Notes: generated by a model not told the origin, from the sequence alone. 64,000 bases of DNA from Ceratodon purpureus (GCA_014871385.1 CM026424.1:4320582-4384581); one strand, 5' to 3'. Shown: positions 1-11,929, numbered from the stretch's first letter. Program-made: numbers and translations.

Positions 1-2367
1 GACGTCCGGGTCGGACGCCCGGACGTCCGGAGCCAGGTTGGACGTCTATTTGAACAACTCTAACAAGGTGCCCATGGGACATAGTAACATCTGCAGCACC
101 CACAATATCTAGACCTACCTTAGTCCTTGAATTCATCAAGTTGTGCTAATATTTCCTCTCAACCGTATGATCAACCTTATCTAGACATACTATATCTTTG
201 CTCAATGTCAGCTTTTCCAACATTTCAAGAATGTGTGCCTAATCTAGCTCCTCATAAGGGCAATGTTACGTAGATGGTTTGGCGTGCTAGAAACGATGCT
301 TCATTCAGTGACATACACTAGCCTCTTGAGAAATTGTATTGCAAAATCTAGGTTGGTCTCATTGAGTATAGGCGCCTTACTTCAAAGAAAACCGTATGCG
401 AACTAAAGAAAGTGGCTAGCAATGCTTGTAAAGAAGTCAAGAGACTCGACGAATTTTGCGTCTAGTGGTGTTGTAATGAGTTCTTTGCTAACTTGGTCGA
501 CGAAAATTGTCAAGTGCTAAATATTGTTCTTTTAACGAGGAATAGTCTATTTTGTCTTTCCTTGTCCTTGTCGGACCTGGTGAGGATGGATTGTCTTTAT
601 GACCTTCTTTTCTTTTATTCTTTTCTTCCTACAATGAAGGGCCTCCTTTTATTTGTGTTGAAAAAAAGGCCGAAAAATATTTATAGAAACAATAATTTAG
701 TCAAATTTAAAAATAATTACTCAACCTCAAAATCTTTGCAATCTTAAGAAGACATATCAAGAGGACCAAAAAAAGTATAAGGTAAGTGTACCAATTGTCA
801 ACCATGACCAATTTACAACCGCTAGGCAAAATCTTCATTTTCTACTATATAATCTTTGCTTTCTTGAACATTTTGGGTGGAAATCTTCAATGATCGTAAA
901 CTAGTACACTCCACCTTTTGCCTCCTTAAAATTCACAGTAATTTCAATTTTTGAGGAAAATTTTTGTACACACAAATACCTTATTTCCTACATGGGAAAA
1001 ATTTCTGCCACATTGTACTTTGAAAAATAACCTCCAAAATTGCTTAAATGGTCGGTTACTGGTACACTTACATTACATAACGAAAATAAACCCACCCACT
1101 GATACAGTACATGGTGGTTTTAGTCAGCAGCAGCAATTTTGTTGCAGAAATAAGCCGTCAGGGCACCAATTAGGTGGATTTTTCTAATAGGGCAGTAATC
1201 ACAAATGGTGGCGGCAGTGCTGAGTCCTGACTCACTGGTCCAGAATTTGAAGGCAATTGATGTCAGGGACTGACCCCAATGCTGCATCTGATATCTGTGC
1301 CATCAAGGACAGTGCTCGCAAACACATGTAACATGACCTTTGGCAGAGATGAGCTTTGACATATCTGTGTCCTCCATCGCCCTCCGCCATCACCACAGCA
1401 GCCACTCCTGTATGTATGATCTGTTGCAGGTAATTCAGAGCTTTCATACCCTGGTTACAGCTTTGTGCCGCATTTAATCAGACTTGGGTCACTGCATATT
1501 ACATACATATGCAGTTTCTGCTTCTTGCTCGGTAGTGTAGTTTCATGTGTGATGGTTCAACTGCTCAGGAGATCGATACTGATTATGCATACACTCTCTA
1601 TGTTGCATCTGTGAGCTGGAGGATACATTCCTGCGTTTTTAAGGTGGAGTTTATGGACTTCCTTCTTGGAGTGCATGCATTGTGTCTACTACGTCTGGTT
1701 GGGTAAATTTGGTAAAGGTGGAAGATTTGGGTCTTTGGGTAGGCATGTGAGCTGCGAGGTATCAATGGTAGCCACTTTTGAAGGTTTGTGATCGTTTAGT
1801 TGAGGTGCTGTGGGAGTAACGTGACGTGTATTGTAGGAGGAGGTACTGTGGAATAACGTTTCGACGTGGGGCGCTGAAGATATGTCTTGGTAGCAATGGG
1901 AGTTGCATGGTTTGGTGCTGCAAGAAGGTAAAGCTATGGCCGGACTACTGCGCTGGCATTGCTATATCATGTGCACAGCTTGTCCTCTGCACCAATCTTG
2001 AGCTGTTTCTGAGCTTGGGATTCTCGGTTATGTGGCAGATTGGTTGACGTGCAAGAACTTCAAACTTGTCTCCTTTGAGTGCAGTGGTGATGTATTAGGC
2101 TTGAGATGTGAGACTGATGTTCAATCTTTTGTATAGGAGCTATCTCTTTCCTATCCTTGCCTGTCTAAGAAGCTCTAAGGAGTCTTTTCTGAGTCGGATG
2201 GCTGATTTCTTTGGCTCCCACGGTGAGTAGGTCTCTGTTTTGAAGCTATTCTTTCTGTGCATGTGTGATTGAAGCCGTTGATGTTGTTGAAGACATCTGG
2301 TTGGTGCGATTGATTTCAAGATTGGTGCCAGAGATTGGGTGCCATTGATTTCAAGGTTTCAAGCAAG
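1..2367. other. Left flank, no supported gene
   Basis: No open frame here shows a recognisable domain or gene-like composition. The first 30 bases hold a GC-rich perfect palindrome, CCGGACGTCCGG (19-30), and related GGACGTCC blocks. Bases 60-480 look like decayed coding-type DNA that I cannot assign. The part from about 1800 to 2367 is probably promoter and 5' untranslated region of the DUF1218 gene that follows. Confidence 0.5.
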
Positions 2368-3413
2368 ATGGGTTCTGCTTCTGGTTTGGTGATCGGCGTC
2401 AGCCTCGTGTTCTATCTCGTTGCCTTTGGTCTTTCTCTCGGAGCTATGGCGAAGCGGAGCAAGGTCAGTACGTCAGTTCTGTCCTATCTACCCTCGTCGC
2501 GCATTGCCTTAATATTGTACTGCTCCTAAATTTGGTGAAAATTAGTTTTCTCCTGCATTTCCTGGCCATGTCTGATTCTTGAGTCGCTGTTGCCTGAGCC
2601 TCTAAATAACTGTAATGTCTGATCATGCACATGCATATATTCATCTGTGTTCATTTCAAAAAGCTTTTCTGCTGCCTTACCTAAATGATGAAATGGCACC
2701 GTTTTCCAATATAACTTTACAAGACGATTTTTCTTCGAAGTTCTGTTGCAAGATGGGTGCTCCTGTCCTTTGACAGAATATATCTGAATCTACTACGTAC
2801 GTTCAAAAAGTTTCATTTTGGAATCGATTTGTTCGCAGGGAGATCTTACGGAGGTGGATGGGGACGCGGGGACCTTGCAGTGTCAATATACCTCAGACAT
2901 AGCAACTGGATTGGCTGCTGGGGCTTTTGTTTTCTTGCTGGTTGCTCAGACGTTTGTGATGATTGTCACGCGCTGTTTCTGCTGCGGGAGTGGCTACAAG
3001 CCTGGAGCTGCAAGAACATGTGCTTTCATAGTATTCATTTTCTCGTGGTAAATTTCTACTCTTTGAATCATGGTCTGAATTTCTTTCTTTGAGCCTAAGT
3101 CATGCTATTGGTATTCACGGACTGATGTGAACCTATATTTGTGCGCAGGGTGTCTTTCATTGTTGCCTCAGCAGCTCTTCTTGCAGGTGCAACCCAGAAC
3201 AAAATCCAAACTAAGGGCTTATTCTCTTCAACTGGGCCCGATATTACTTGCAAGCAAGTGCAGAAGAGTCTGTTTGCTGCTGCGGCTGCTTTTACTTTCA
3301 TCACCACGATCTTGACTGAGGTTTCCTATGTTCTAATCACGATGAGTCAAACTGGAGAACCGTGGCAGTCATACCATAGTGGCCCATCTGTGAACATGGC
3401 TGCATACACCTGA
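2368..3413 (+). CDS. DUF1218 family four-pass membrane protein
   Basis: Three exons: 2368-2463, 2839-3047 and 3149-3413, joined at GT-AG sites in compatible phases to give 189 residues. I chose the ATG at 2368; an in-frame upstream start at 2335 would add a non-hydrophobic leader and spoil the membrane start. The protein opens with a signal-anchor-like helix (residues 5-27) and has three more hydrophobic helices: around 54-76 (exon 2), across the exon 2/3 junction, and near 145-168. Cysteines typical of the family are present: one before the second helix (TLQCQY), a CFCCGSG cluster after it, and a TCKQ motif in the last extracellular loop. DUF1218 proteins of plants sit in the endomembrane system or plasma membrane; some Arabidopsis members affect lignin deposition and leaf symmetry. 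The precise role here is unknown. AATAAA-like signals lie near 3730. Intact, with no sign of decay. Confidence 0.88.
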
Positions 3414-4426
3414 AAGTTGAAGATTGCCACAATCTCGAAATAGCGGCACTTTTTCAAAAGAAGAGCATGCAACTTTAAACATATAGAACTTTTAAGTCTA
3501 CAGATCTGGAGTCTGTTCGATCTGAAACTGAAGGTACATCTCATGAGTCATGCCTTCATTCAGCGTTTATTCACGATCTAACTCTGTTGAATCGAAGGGA
3601 ATTGTGTGCCAGTAAGTAAATGAAACTTTGGATACTGTTATAAACTGTTATAGTTTATGAAATGTGGTGTTTGTGAATATGCATCTGTGCTGGGATTTTT
3701 CTACAGGCAATTTCAGGGCTCATCATTTTCTAATAAATTTGTTCTTAATTAGTAGTTGCATGTGCTTGCTCTTGCCTCTCCCTTGGGACAGTTCTCCCTT
3801 GGATGTAATTTAATCCATGGTCAGTCACCAAAGTAGACAGTCTTGCAAAGAAGAGGCTTGTTGAATATTTCTAGAGTCTACAATAATTATGTTGTATGCA
3901 CAGATTACGAAGTAGTGTCTGTTCACCAAATCGGATGCGTGTGTTTTGACCTATCAAGATTAGAAGGTATGCTGATAATTAGTAACTCATTTCTGAATCA
4001 AAGAACGTTTAATCAGTTACAGGGCCTCTCCGAACAGTTGCGTCCGTTGAGGTTGCCACCCCACTCATATGAAGGTAACAGTTCATACAGGTAGAAGTGG
4101 TCTTTCCGAACCTCTCACCCGGCTGGGTTCCCTGATAAGTGTGTAGGTGTACTTTTTGTACCTGGTTGAGGCCTATCGCAGTTGGTTAGAGGCATGTTCT
4201 CGGAACTCTTTGTTGGATCGATTAGTCTTGAGCTCAGAGAAGATAGGAAAGACAATTAATCTCCTGTGGGGTGGAATTCTTGGAAGAAAAATAAGAATTA
4301 AGTAAAAACTTCTGTTGCACCCAACAGTAAACGATTGAATCTCGTTTTCGGCAACACTGCGAGTCAAGCATCAGGTAAGCTACTCGCCCCTTTGCTTTGC
4401 CAATCCGCGAGAGTCAATTTATAAAG
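3414..4426. other. 3' UTR and intergenic spacer
   Basis: Contains the likely 3' untranslated region of the DUF1218 gene (to about 3750) and the promoter or 5' leader of the next gene. No other gene seen. Confidence 0.5.
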
Positions 4427-5041
4427 ATGTCGCAACGAGAAGATGAGCTCCACCCTCTCACAATAAAACTCCACAAGACCAGAGTATACCCATACGTGGA
4501 CCCTTCGAAGCCAAGAGCAGCAGATTTCTACGAATCCGAGGTAGATATTGATTGGACCGACTGCGATAGGCCTCAACCAGATGACACCGAAACGTTTGCC
4601 AACAACCCCCAGTGGCTCAAAGACCACGATCGCCGTGACTACCGTAATCGACGAATCGAACAGATCCTGAAAGACGTCTGTGTCCGCAACAAAGACGAGC
4701 CATTCGACATCTACATCGAGCGCGCTTACTGTGATGCCCATGTAGCACTCAAAAAACACGGCAAGGGTGAATACGGAAACGATTATCCTACTCTTCTAGA
4801 CAGATGGGTGTACCGTTTCGTGAAAGGTATGAAGCTGATCTCGAGGGTCACAGGCAAGAAATGGATCCCGGCTGATGAGTTAATGCTTACGAAGCTGGTG
4901 CGGGAAGAGTGCGAGATTCTCACCAAGCAGGACGAGGTGTTTGTCGATCCGCATGACAAGACGAGGAAAGTGAAGCGAGCTTGGGAGCCGGTCAAGCCAG
5001 ACAACTATCCTCCAAGAAGCAGCAGCAGCTCCAGAACTTGA
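4427..5041 (+). CDS. Hypothetical intronless protein, 204 aa
   Basis: A single uninterrupted frame of 204 residues. The frame is open upstream to 4397, but that position is TTG; the first ATG is 4427 (ATGTCGCAACGAGAA). The product is hydrophilic and charged, with no signal peptide and no membrane segment. It is rich in W, Y, D and R: an acidic, proline-containing N-terminal third (residues 10-60), an R/D/Y-rich helix (60-85), a central block with a DRWVYRFVKGMKLISRVTGK stretch, and a basic C-terminus ending in a serine run. Composition and codon use look like a real protein, but I recognise no family. It stands alone between the DUF1218 gene and an AT-rich stretch. Being intronless it could be a retrocopy; there is no poly-A tract right after the stop to support that. 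Confidence 0.6.
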   Translation: MSQREDELHPLTIKLHKTRVYPYVDPSKPRAADFYESEVDIDWTDCDRPQPDDTETFANNPQWLKDHDRRDYRNRRIEQILKDVCVRNKDEPFDIYIERAYCDAHVALKKHGKGEYGNDYPTLLDRWVYRFVKGMKLISRVTGKKWIPADELMLTKLVREECEILTKQDEVFVDPHDKTRKVKRAWEPVKPDNYPPRSSSSSRT

Positions 5042-7645
5042 TTGATCTTGTGTTTCTAGCTTTGTCTCTTCATCTTTTCATGTCAAGTTTTTGTTTTTGT
5101 TGCAGATTCTATCCTTTTGTTCTTCACTCTGATCTGTTTCTGTCGCTTGGTTTTAGTTCTTGTTGAGATTCTAACTCCATGGTTGTGCAAAAGAAAGTGT
5201 GTTGATTGTGTGCAGGTTTTGGTCGGCGATTGAGAGGCTGCGAGGATTGATTTTTTGGAAGATACGCGATGCATGGAGCGACGACATGAGCATCAGTGAG
5301 CGTGAATTATGTCTTGCAGAGCGTTGGGAATAATTTTATTGTTTGTCCATAAAAACCATCTTCAATGGCTAAAAATGTTTATGGTTACCGTATATTTTCT
5401 TTTCCTATGTTAAAGAAAAGAAGCATCATTCAAGTCAAGTTCGAAGATAATTTTTTTTGTTTTTATAGTAACAAGACTTATCATTTTTAAAGAATTGTTC
5501 AATTTTATTCAATAACAATAAAATATTATGTGTTATCATATGACCTATGTAGAAATTTAATGTAACATGATTATTTGTAATATTTAAAGAGGCTCAAGAG
5601 TTATAAGTACTAAGTAGTAGAGATTATAATTTAGGATCTTTTGTATTTTTCATTGAAAAAATCCTTTCAAGTGTATTAAAATAGCAATAATATTTTGGGC
5701 AAATATGCACTTGGTCAAATAAAATAGTATATTGACAAAATTAGTTTTAGACATTATTTTCAAAACAATCTATTCTCCAAAAAATAACTGAACCAAAGTT
5801 TAATGCCTTTTGATTCTCTAATTGAGTAAATCAATTGTGCCAAATGCAGAATATTGAATTTACAAGATATCAGGATATTAATTAGGAATTATAAAAAGAT
5901 TATTTATTGGAACTAATAGGCATATGTGACTTTATTTAAAGCAAATTAATGAAGTTTTTATTGTGTGTTGATGTTATTTTGAAGTGAAATATAAATTTTC
6001 AAAAATTATTATGCATAATATTTTTGTGATGTAAAAAAATTATAACCTAATCTACTATTTACATATTTTGTTTATTGCAAATTTTTATGAAATTGCTCAA
6101 TGATTGTAGACGATCCACAGGCCACGACTACATAAAGATACATTTTTACGTGATTGGAAATATTTTGAAAATCTTGCTTAATTATTATATATTTTAAATA
6201 TAGGTTGGTCAATAACTACTTGACATTTCTATACTTGATGTAGGCAGGCTTACAACAAATTATTTTTATCATTTTTCAATCTTTTTAACCTAGTTTTAGC
6301 TAAGAGGACAATCATTTGTAGTTTATTAAAAAATGTAGATCAACCTACAATTAGATACTTGGTTATTTTTATTATGCAAAATTTATTGTTCACAAATTTA
6401 ACTTGTTTTCTAATAAAAATTAATCATGTTATTTTGATGGTTATAAAACTTTATTAATTTGATGAATGTTATAATTTAATAAAATCCAACTCATATTTAA
6501 TACTACACACTTTGAATCTATGTTTAAAACAAGACGAATGAAAAGTAATCTTCACACTCCTTATCACCGTTTAAATCAAAATGTACATAGTGTCTAAATC
6601 AAAATTTATATAAACTAAAGCATGTTTGTTATATTTTACACTTACTGCTCATACTCATACTTATGTTGTATCCCATCTCCAATTGAAGCAGACCTAAAGC
6701 AAATTTAGTTGTTTTCCAAAAAAAATAAAAAATCAAGAATTGATCTTGATGATTGTTTGTAGCTAGGAAAGATTTGTAGGTAGATATCTGATACTTTGGA
6801 TAGTGAATTGGTTTTATAAGTTCAATATTATCTCATTTAATTGAAAAAACATTGACAATAATTCAATGTCATTGTTGGTTTTTGTCTAACTTGTGTTTAG
6901 ATCTAGGACAAAATTATTCTAGAAGAATGAGAGTATGTATATGCACTTCAAACTATCCAGCTAGTAAACAATCTATTGGAGTTTGAAGTATGAACTATTC
7001 AAAAGTTTATTTTATTTTATAAGATCCTTCCAATTTTTTGTAAGCTTCATTTAGGAATGCCCAATGTTAATTTTCACAATTTATCTTACAATTGAGGATG
7101 GTTTGTCTCACACGACGGTTCCACATTAGAATTTGTCGAGGAGACAAGCGTTCTTCATGCAGGATAAGCGGAGAAAACCATGACGAACGCACAGTCAGCA
7201 AGGAAAGTTGTTGTTAGAAAGGTTCTAGAAAGGTTCTAGAAGGGTGCGACCTCGGGAGCACTGACATGCAACTCCGAGGTGTCTTAGACTAAATTAGAGT
7301 AGAACAGTAAGTAAATAAGAGTTAATCTCTCGATGTTATCACCCAAAGGGCCTTGAAGTTACCACCCATGAGGCAATAAATAAGAGCAGCCTGATGAAGG
7401 CTACACACCTTCATTTTTCATTTCTGCCTTGGTATGAGCTTTGTAACAGTTGTAAGAATCGTGGTTGCATGTGATTTTGCAAGGACCAACCAACTCCGGA
7501 GCCTCAATTTGTACAGATGCGAAGGAGCCCATTCTTTCCACTGCGCCATTCCTCCTTCACCACCACCATCATCTGCTCCATCTCCACCGCAATCAACCAG
7601 GTTTGCATTGCTCGCTTCATCATGAGTCACTCAATTCTGAATTAG
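5042..7645. other. AT-rich intergenic DNA without genes
   Basis: About 2.6 kb of A/T-rich sequence with stops in all frames. Bases 7180-7440 are less AT-rich and contain a short direct repeat (GAAAGGTTCTAGAA, near 7210-7240). This may be the left part of the gene-fragment mosaic that follows. No RNA gene or domain was seen. Confidence 0.5.
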
Positions 7646-7993
7646 AGACCTCTTTTTGCCATCGCCTTCGTGCTTGCCTGCGTTGTATGTAAACCCTGCC
7701 ATCGGTATTGTTGAAGCAAGTGTAATCAGAATGTAGTTGGGCTCCCTGCTATTCTTGGAGAATTATACATGATTTTGAGTTTTGTATCTCTTTATTACTT
7801 TGCTACAGCTTATGTACGATGCGTCGGGAGTGAGACTGCAAGCTGGTCGGCACTTGATCACACGCTAATTGAATGAGCTTAAATTGTTGGCCCATTTGCA
7901 GGGGTTGAATCAAATTGTGTTTGATCTCCCTCCGAGCACCCGCTTTCAGATTCAAGGCCCCTGAAAGAATTCCTTGGGCACACTCCGCCGCAG
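7646..7993 (+). pseudogene. DUF212 (PAP2/haloperoxidase-related) fragment
   Basis: Three consecutive exon remnants of the plant DUF212 membrane protein family, also described as acid phosphatase/vanadium-dependent haloperoxidase-related. Exon remnant 7646-7684 reads RPLFAIAFVLACV and is followed by a GTATGT donor. Remnant 7809-7853 reads LMYDASGVRLQAGRH, after a CAG acceptor, but its donor is lost. Remnant 7902-7993 reads GLNQIVFDLPP, then needs one inserted base to continue as EHPLSDSRPLKEFLGHTPPQ, and ends at a CAG|GTATTA donor. The last exon is 92 nt where 93 are expected, so one base is deleted. The 5' part (the HSATVTAL region) and the 3' end of the gene are absent. The fragment is followed within 440 bp by exons of a different gene, so this is a truncated copy, not a functional locus. 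Confidence 0.75.
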
Positions 7994-8430
7994 GTATTAC
8001 TTTGTTTGTTCGAGTGTTCTAATTGACATGCAATATCGGAATCTCTTCGTCTTCTCTAATTCGTGTTGATTCAACATGACATAATTTGATTTAGGTTGGG
8101 GTTTAGGTTGTGTTGTTGTTTTTGTTTTGATTTAGGGGTTAATGTAGGGCTGGTTACAGTTGGTTTAGGATGCGTGCGGGTTTGGGATGTTGTTGTTGTC
8201 GTTGAGAGCGTGAGGTTTTTCCTTTGGTGTTTTCGTCACTAGAATTACTTCACGTCATTTTACGAGCGATTCAAAGAAGTATGTGAAGTTCTGTTCATGA
8301 TTGCGGGCTTGGTTTCCATTGTTGTTTCGAGGCGAGTGCTTGAGAATCTGGGGCTTTCTGGTGTAGCGATTGTCTGCAGAACCTCCTCTGTTCATGTTTA
8401 TTCAGAAATGTGACTGGTCATCTTTCGCAG

Positions 8431-9070
8431 GTTAGGGAGTACCATAGACGCCATCCTAATGCTCGGGAGGGAGTCACAGCAGACGACCCTGAAGGATATT
8501 TCAAGAAAGAGCCTTACATCGACTTCAGTGGAGAGGTGATTCCCTGGCCACTCCCTGCTGCACGTCTTTTCCCATCTTCGATTTTTTTTATATTGAATAA
8601 GATGCCAGAAGTCGGGTTGCAGCGATTCTCTGAACGAAGCCGTGTGATTGAGTAGTTTTACGTATTACATTTATTAAGAAGCTTGTTCAATTCAATATAA
8701 GAGAGTCGTCGTGGCTTCAAGATCGGTGTGTTCATTTTGAAGCCATCTGTTTTGGATGAGCACATTACATTACCATCAATGTTTCTTGTTTGCAGACAGA
8801 GGCTTGAGCCTTTGCTGTGGCAGATAAGATGCAGTTTACAGGGGCATTGATTCAATCCCCCACTGTAACTGCTAGATTTTGTGACTTATAGATATCTAAG
8901 GGTATTTACTGCAGGTTCAGGAAGCGTATGGAAGATACTTGGATTTGCATGAGCTGTACAATCAGTTCCCTAACTCCAACTTTGGACAGCCAATAAAGTA
9001 CTCTGCATTTTTAGAGGAGTTTTCACAGTCGCATAAGATCTCACGTGGTGTCAAGCTAACGAAGACTTAA
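8431..9070 (+). pseudogene. SF3A3/SF3a60 splicing-factor gene fragment
   Basis: Two exon remnants of splicing factor 3a subunit 3 (yeast Prp9, Arabidopsis ATROPOS), part of the U2 snRNP. Exon 8431-8535 begins VREYHRRHPNAR and ends with PYIDFSGE before a GTGATT donor. Exon 8921-9070 begins EAYGRYLDLHELYNQFPNSN and continues to FSQSHKI and KLTK, then hits a TAA stop (9068-9070) where the family continues with a tyrosine-rich helix. The acceptor region reads GCAGGTTCAG, so 8914 or 8920 could be used; only 8920 restores the family sequence SGE-EAYGRY. The fragment is about 75 residues of a protein that is normally about 500, with both ends missing. It sits directly downstream of the DUF212 fragment in the same orientation. 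Confidence 0.8.
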
Positions 9071-10072
9071 GTCTAGCTATTCTTTGTTTCGTGCCACACT
9101 TTTATTGCAGCATTGACATGGTCATACGGATTCAATGTGCTCGTTAAAGTCTGCTGTGCAAGCTAGGAGCGTCATTGCGTTGGTGAAAGTGACTTACGAT
9201 TTGGCTTGCCAGATTAGGCTTCGGGGCGTTGACGGTGCCTGCCGTGACATCGTCTCGACGGATTGGTGGAATGAGAAGGAGGTTAGTTGTGCTAATCTGC
9301 AATGTGCTGAGGGAGTTGGTGCCTGTACAAGGAAGGAAACTCTGGTTTGAGCTTTTGAGACCTGTGAAGGTCTGGTGGTCTGCGTAGACATGTTAAAAAT
9401 CAAGGCTGTTGATTGGAAAAAAGGATGGAAGGTTTTCCCTAACTAGGACGATAGTTCTGGTATGAGTCTGAGACATTATGAACAATCATCAACTATAGAC
9501 CTGTTAATGTCGTTTTCATTTGCATCATATGAGGAGATTGGTCAGCCTCTGATTGTGATGGTGGTTGATGTTTGCAGAATCAGGGTGACGAGTTCCACTT
9601 TTGGGCAGCCACGGCAGAGTCTCCCCGATCAATCTGGTTAGTCGTTTTAGTCTCTGAATTTGTTTTTCGTTGAACTTGAGTAGGTATATTGTATGGTGAT
9701 CTTGACCTGTCATCACTTTGATTGAGGTCTTTAGTGTTAAAATAATGTTCAAGAATACATAGCATTCTCATTTCAATGGTGGTGCACTTTTGCAACTCTT
9801 TAATTTTGCACAGTTTTTGTAAATGATGTAAATCCGATTGCAATGGTTTTGGAGTGTTGTGATTGCCAGGCACAGACTGGTTGTCATATCAGGTTGTAAT
9901 CATATCACGTGTGAGTGGGTGATTTTTCGAATGGTTTGCTAGAGTAAATGATGACAAATTATGAGATTTAAGAAGTTTATCAGACCATGAAAGAGTGATT
10001 TTTAGAGATATATGGCACTAATTCACTGATTATTGTTATTTTGCAGCACATTGCAAACCTTTGTGGAGTTCT
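9071..10072. other. Unassigned DNA after the SF3A3 fragment
   Basis: Bases 9135-9290 hold an open frame followed by a GAG|GTTAGT donor-like site, and 9577-9640 a further short open stretch after TTTGCAG. They look like exon remnants of other captured genes, but I do not recognise them. No intact gene. Confidence 0.35.
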
Positions 10073-10726
10073 ACAAATTGGTGTGAAGTTAGAATTTATT
10101 TATTTACTTGTAACTATAATCCACTCCTAGTTGGTCTTTAGGACTCGTGCTATATTGCATTTGAGCTCTTGGATGGTACTGGGAGTGGGTTTTGGGGATG
10201 TTGTTGGGTTGACCGAAGGTTTTAAACCTTTGGACAATCGCAAACGACCGTAATACAGATTTTTTTACTACATTCGATATCATGAATTTGTTCATTGTGG
10301 TGAGTCAAAGAAAAAAAATTTGTCACATGATTTTTATTTTGGAGTGGAGGAGGTTATTTGAAGTCGGATGGAATTTTAATCTTGAAAAGGAATAGAAATA
10401 ATTTTTGATTTGGCCATAATTTAATTCCATCCAACTCCAAGTAGCCTCCCACACTCCAAAATAAAAATCACGTGACAAATTCATTTTTTCACTCACCACA
10501 AAGAACAAATTGATGATATCAAATGTAGTAAAAAGTCTGTATTACGGTCGTTCGCGATTGTCCAAAGGTTTTAAAACCTTTAGTCAATCCAACAACATCC
10601 GCAAAACCCACTCCCGGTACCGTCCAAAAGCTCAGATGCAATATAGCACGTGTCCTAAAGACTAACCAGGAGTGGATTATAGTAACAAGTAAATAAATAG
10701 ATCCCAACTTCACACCAAATTCAAGT
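10073..10726. repeat. Large fold-back (inverted repeat) element
   Basis: Two arms of about 290-300 bp face each other: left about 10073-10365, right about 10430-10726, with a loop of about 60 bp. Read against the reverse complement of the right arm, the left arm matches at most positions over its whole length. Shared blocks include TTGGTGTGAAGTT at the outer end, CTATAATCCACTCCT, GGGAGTGGGTTTTG and TGATTTTTATTTTGGAGTG. Mismatches are scattered and a few bases are inserted or deleted, so the arms are related but not newly made. I see no clear target-site duplication. It is best described as a fold-back or MITE-like element; a transcript would form a long hairpin. Confidence 0.8.
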
Positions 10727-11085
10727 TACAACCAAATTACACGTGTAGTACTGAGTTAGAGTGGGTTGTAAAGAGTGCGTGAGCGTGTAGCATTGGAGAT
10801 GCTCTTCTTCGCTGTATAAGTTACCGGTATATACAATGTAATTAAGAACCGGTAGTGTTGGTCATAGGAAAAAAGATGATAGGTTTTTTTTCTAAATAGT
10901 GTCTTAGAAAAATTCATATAGTATAGTAAATTGGTTTAAAGGTTGTTCTTAGAAGCGTTTACATTGTATGCTTTTGAGTAGTAATGTCCAAGGGATTGAA
11001 GAGTATAAAAGACGTATTGAACAAATATTGCTAAAGAATTTTTTTTGTAATTATTCAAACATGAGAAGGACCAGATGTTTCCTAA

Positions 11086-11211
11086 GAGATTTAGAGTCTG
11101 CTTAGCGAAAAGGTTAGAAGAGCAATAGGGCATTTAAAAAATTGGATTGAGATTTAGAGTCTGCTTAGCGAGAAGGTTAGAAGAGCAATAGGGCATTTAA
11201 AAAATTGGATT
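11086..11211 (+). repeat. 63-bp tandem duplication in kinase-like gene
   Basis: Two copies of a 63-bp unit, 11086-11148 and 11149-11211, differing by one base (GCGAAAAGG against GCGAGAAGG). The unit is 21 codons long, so it keeps the reading frame of the kinase-like pseudogene, but each copy carries an in-frame TAG. Confidence 0.9.
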
Positions 11212-11929
11212 ACTCAGATTCTAAATTCTGCTGATCATCATTACAATGTTTCAATGGATATAGTAAAGTTTTGTTTTGATAGTGAGCTAAGTAAATTAGT
11301 GGTTGAACCTTAACGATTAGTACAGAGCATGAACAAAGATATGTTAGATGGATCTTTATTATATTTTCTTCCACCCGAATGTGAAATTATTTTTTTGAGT
11401 GGAAAGAGGGAGTTTGCTAGAAGTAGCTATGGTATCATTTACAAATGTCACATTGTGGGAGTTGATTTTATACCAAGAAATGAAGAATATGCTTGCAAAG
11501 CATTTATCACTTTAGTTGAAAGAAACGCTATTACAATAGTGAACACGGAAGCAATGAGTAGCCATCTTATTCATCCTTTATTTATTAAGTTGTTTGCTAT
11601 CCATCTTACTGAAGCTCATGGATATATGCGATAGTGGAATGCCGGAACTTTGGGAAGTATGGTGAACAAGAGTAATAACAAATCATCTATAGCGCCAGGA
11701 ATGGACGAGGAGAATGTGAAGCTGTTTTAACAACTACGAATCAGATTGTCTTAGCACTTTTTACATGATATGCTATTTTTGTATAAAAATGGTAGCATAT
11801 ATTACGATTTGTCTCCTGATAACATTTTATTATTTAAAGAAGGAGACAATATGTACATAGGTGTTTGTGATTAGAGACTTGCATGTAGAATAGACTTTCC
11901 TCACCAATTCAATTATCTATATCAATCAC
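11158..11929 (+). pseudogene. Decayed protein-kinase-like gene
   Basis: One reading frame (frame 1 of the window) carries kinase landmarks over about 770 bp. There is a helical N-terminal part (LLSEKVRRAIGHLKNW), then a weak glycine loop SYGIIYKC near 11430, the VAIK-like lysine in YACKAF near 11495, and an alpha-C glutamate in NTEAM. An HRDLKPDN-like catalytic loop is seen as YYDLSPDNILL near 11800, and a DFG-like position as IGVCD near 11870. The frame is broken by stops at about 11314 (TAA), 11632 (TAG), 11728 (TAA), 11749 (TAG) and 11872 (TAG); several fit C-to-T or G-to-A changes of CAA, CAG or TGG. Frame is otherwise kept throughout. The family is unclear: the HRD histidine and arginine are replaced and the DFG motif is poor, so it may derive from a pseudokinase or a lineage-specific multicopy kinase. 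Confidence 0.65.

Noticed and set aside
4364..4759. Minus-strand 131-codon frame
   Set aside because: Antisense shadow of the intronless gene at 4427-5041, whose plus-strand frame is longer and better composed.
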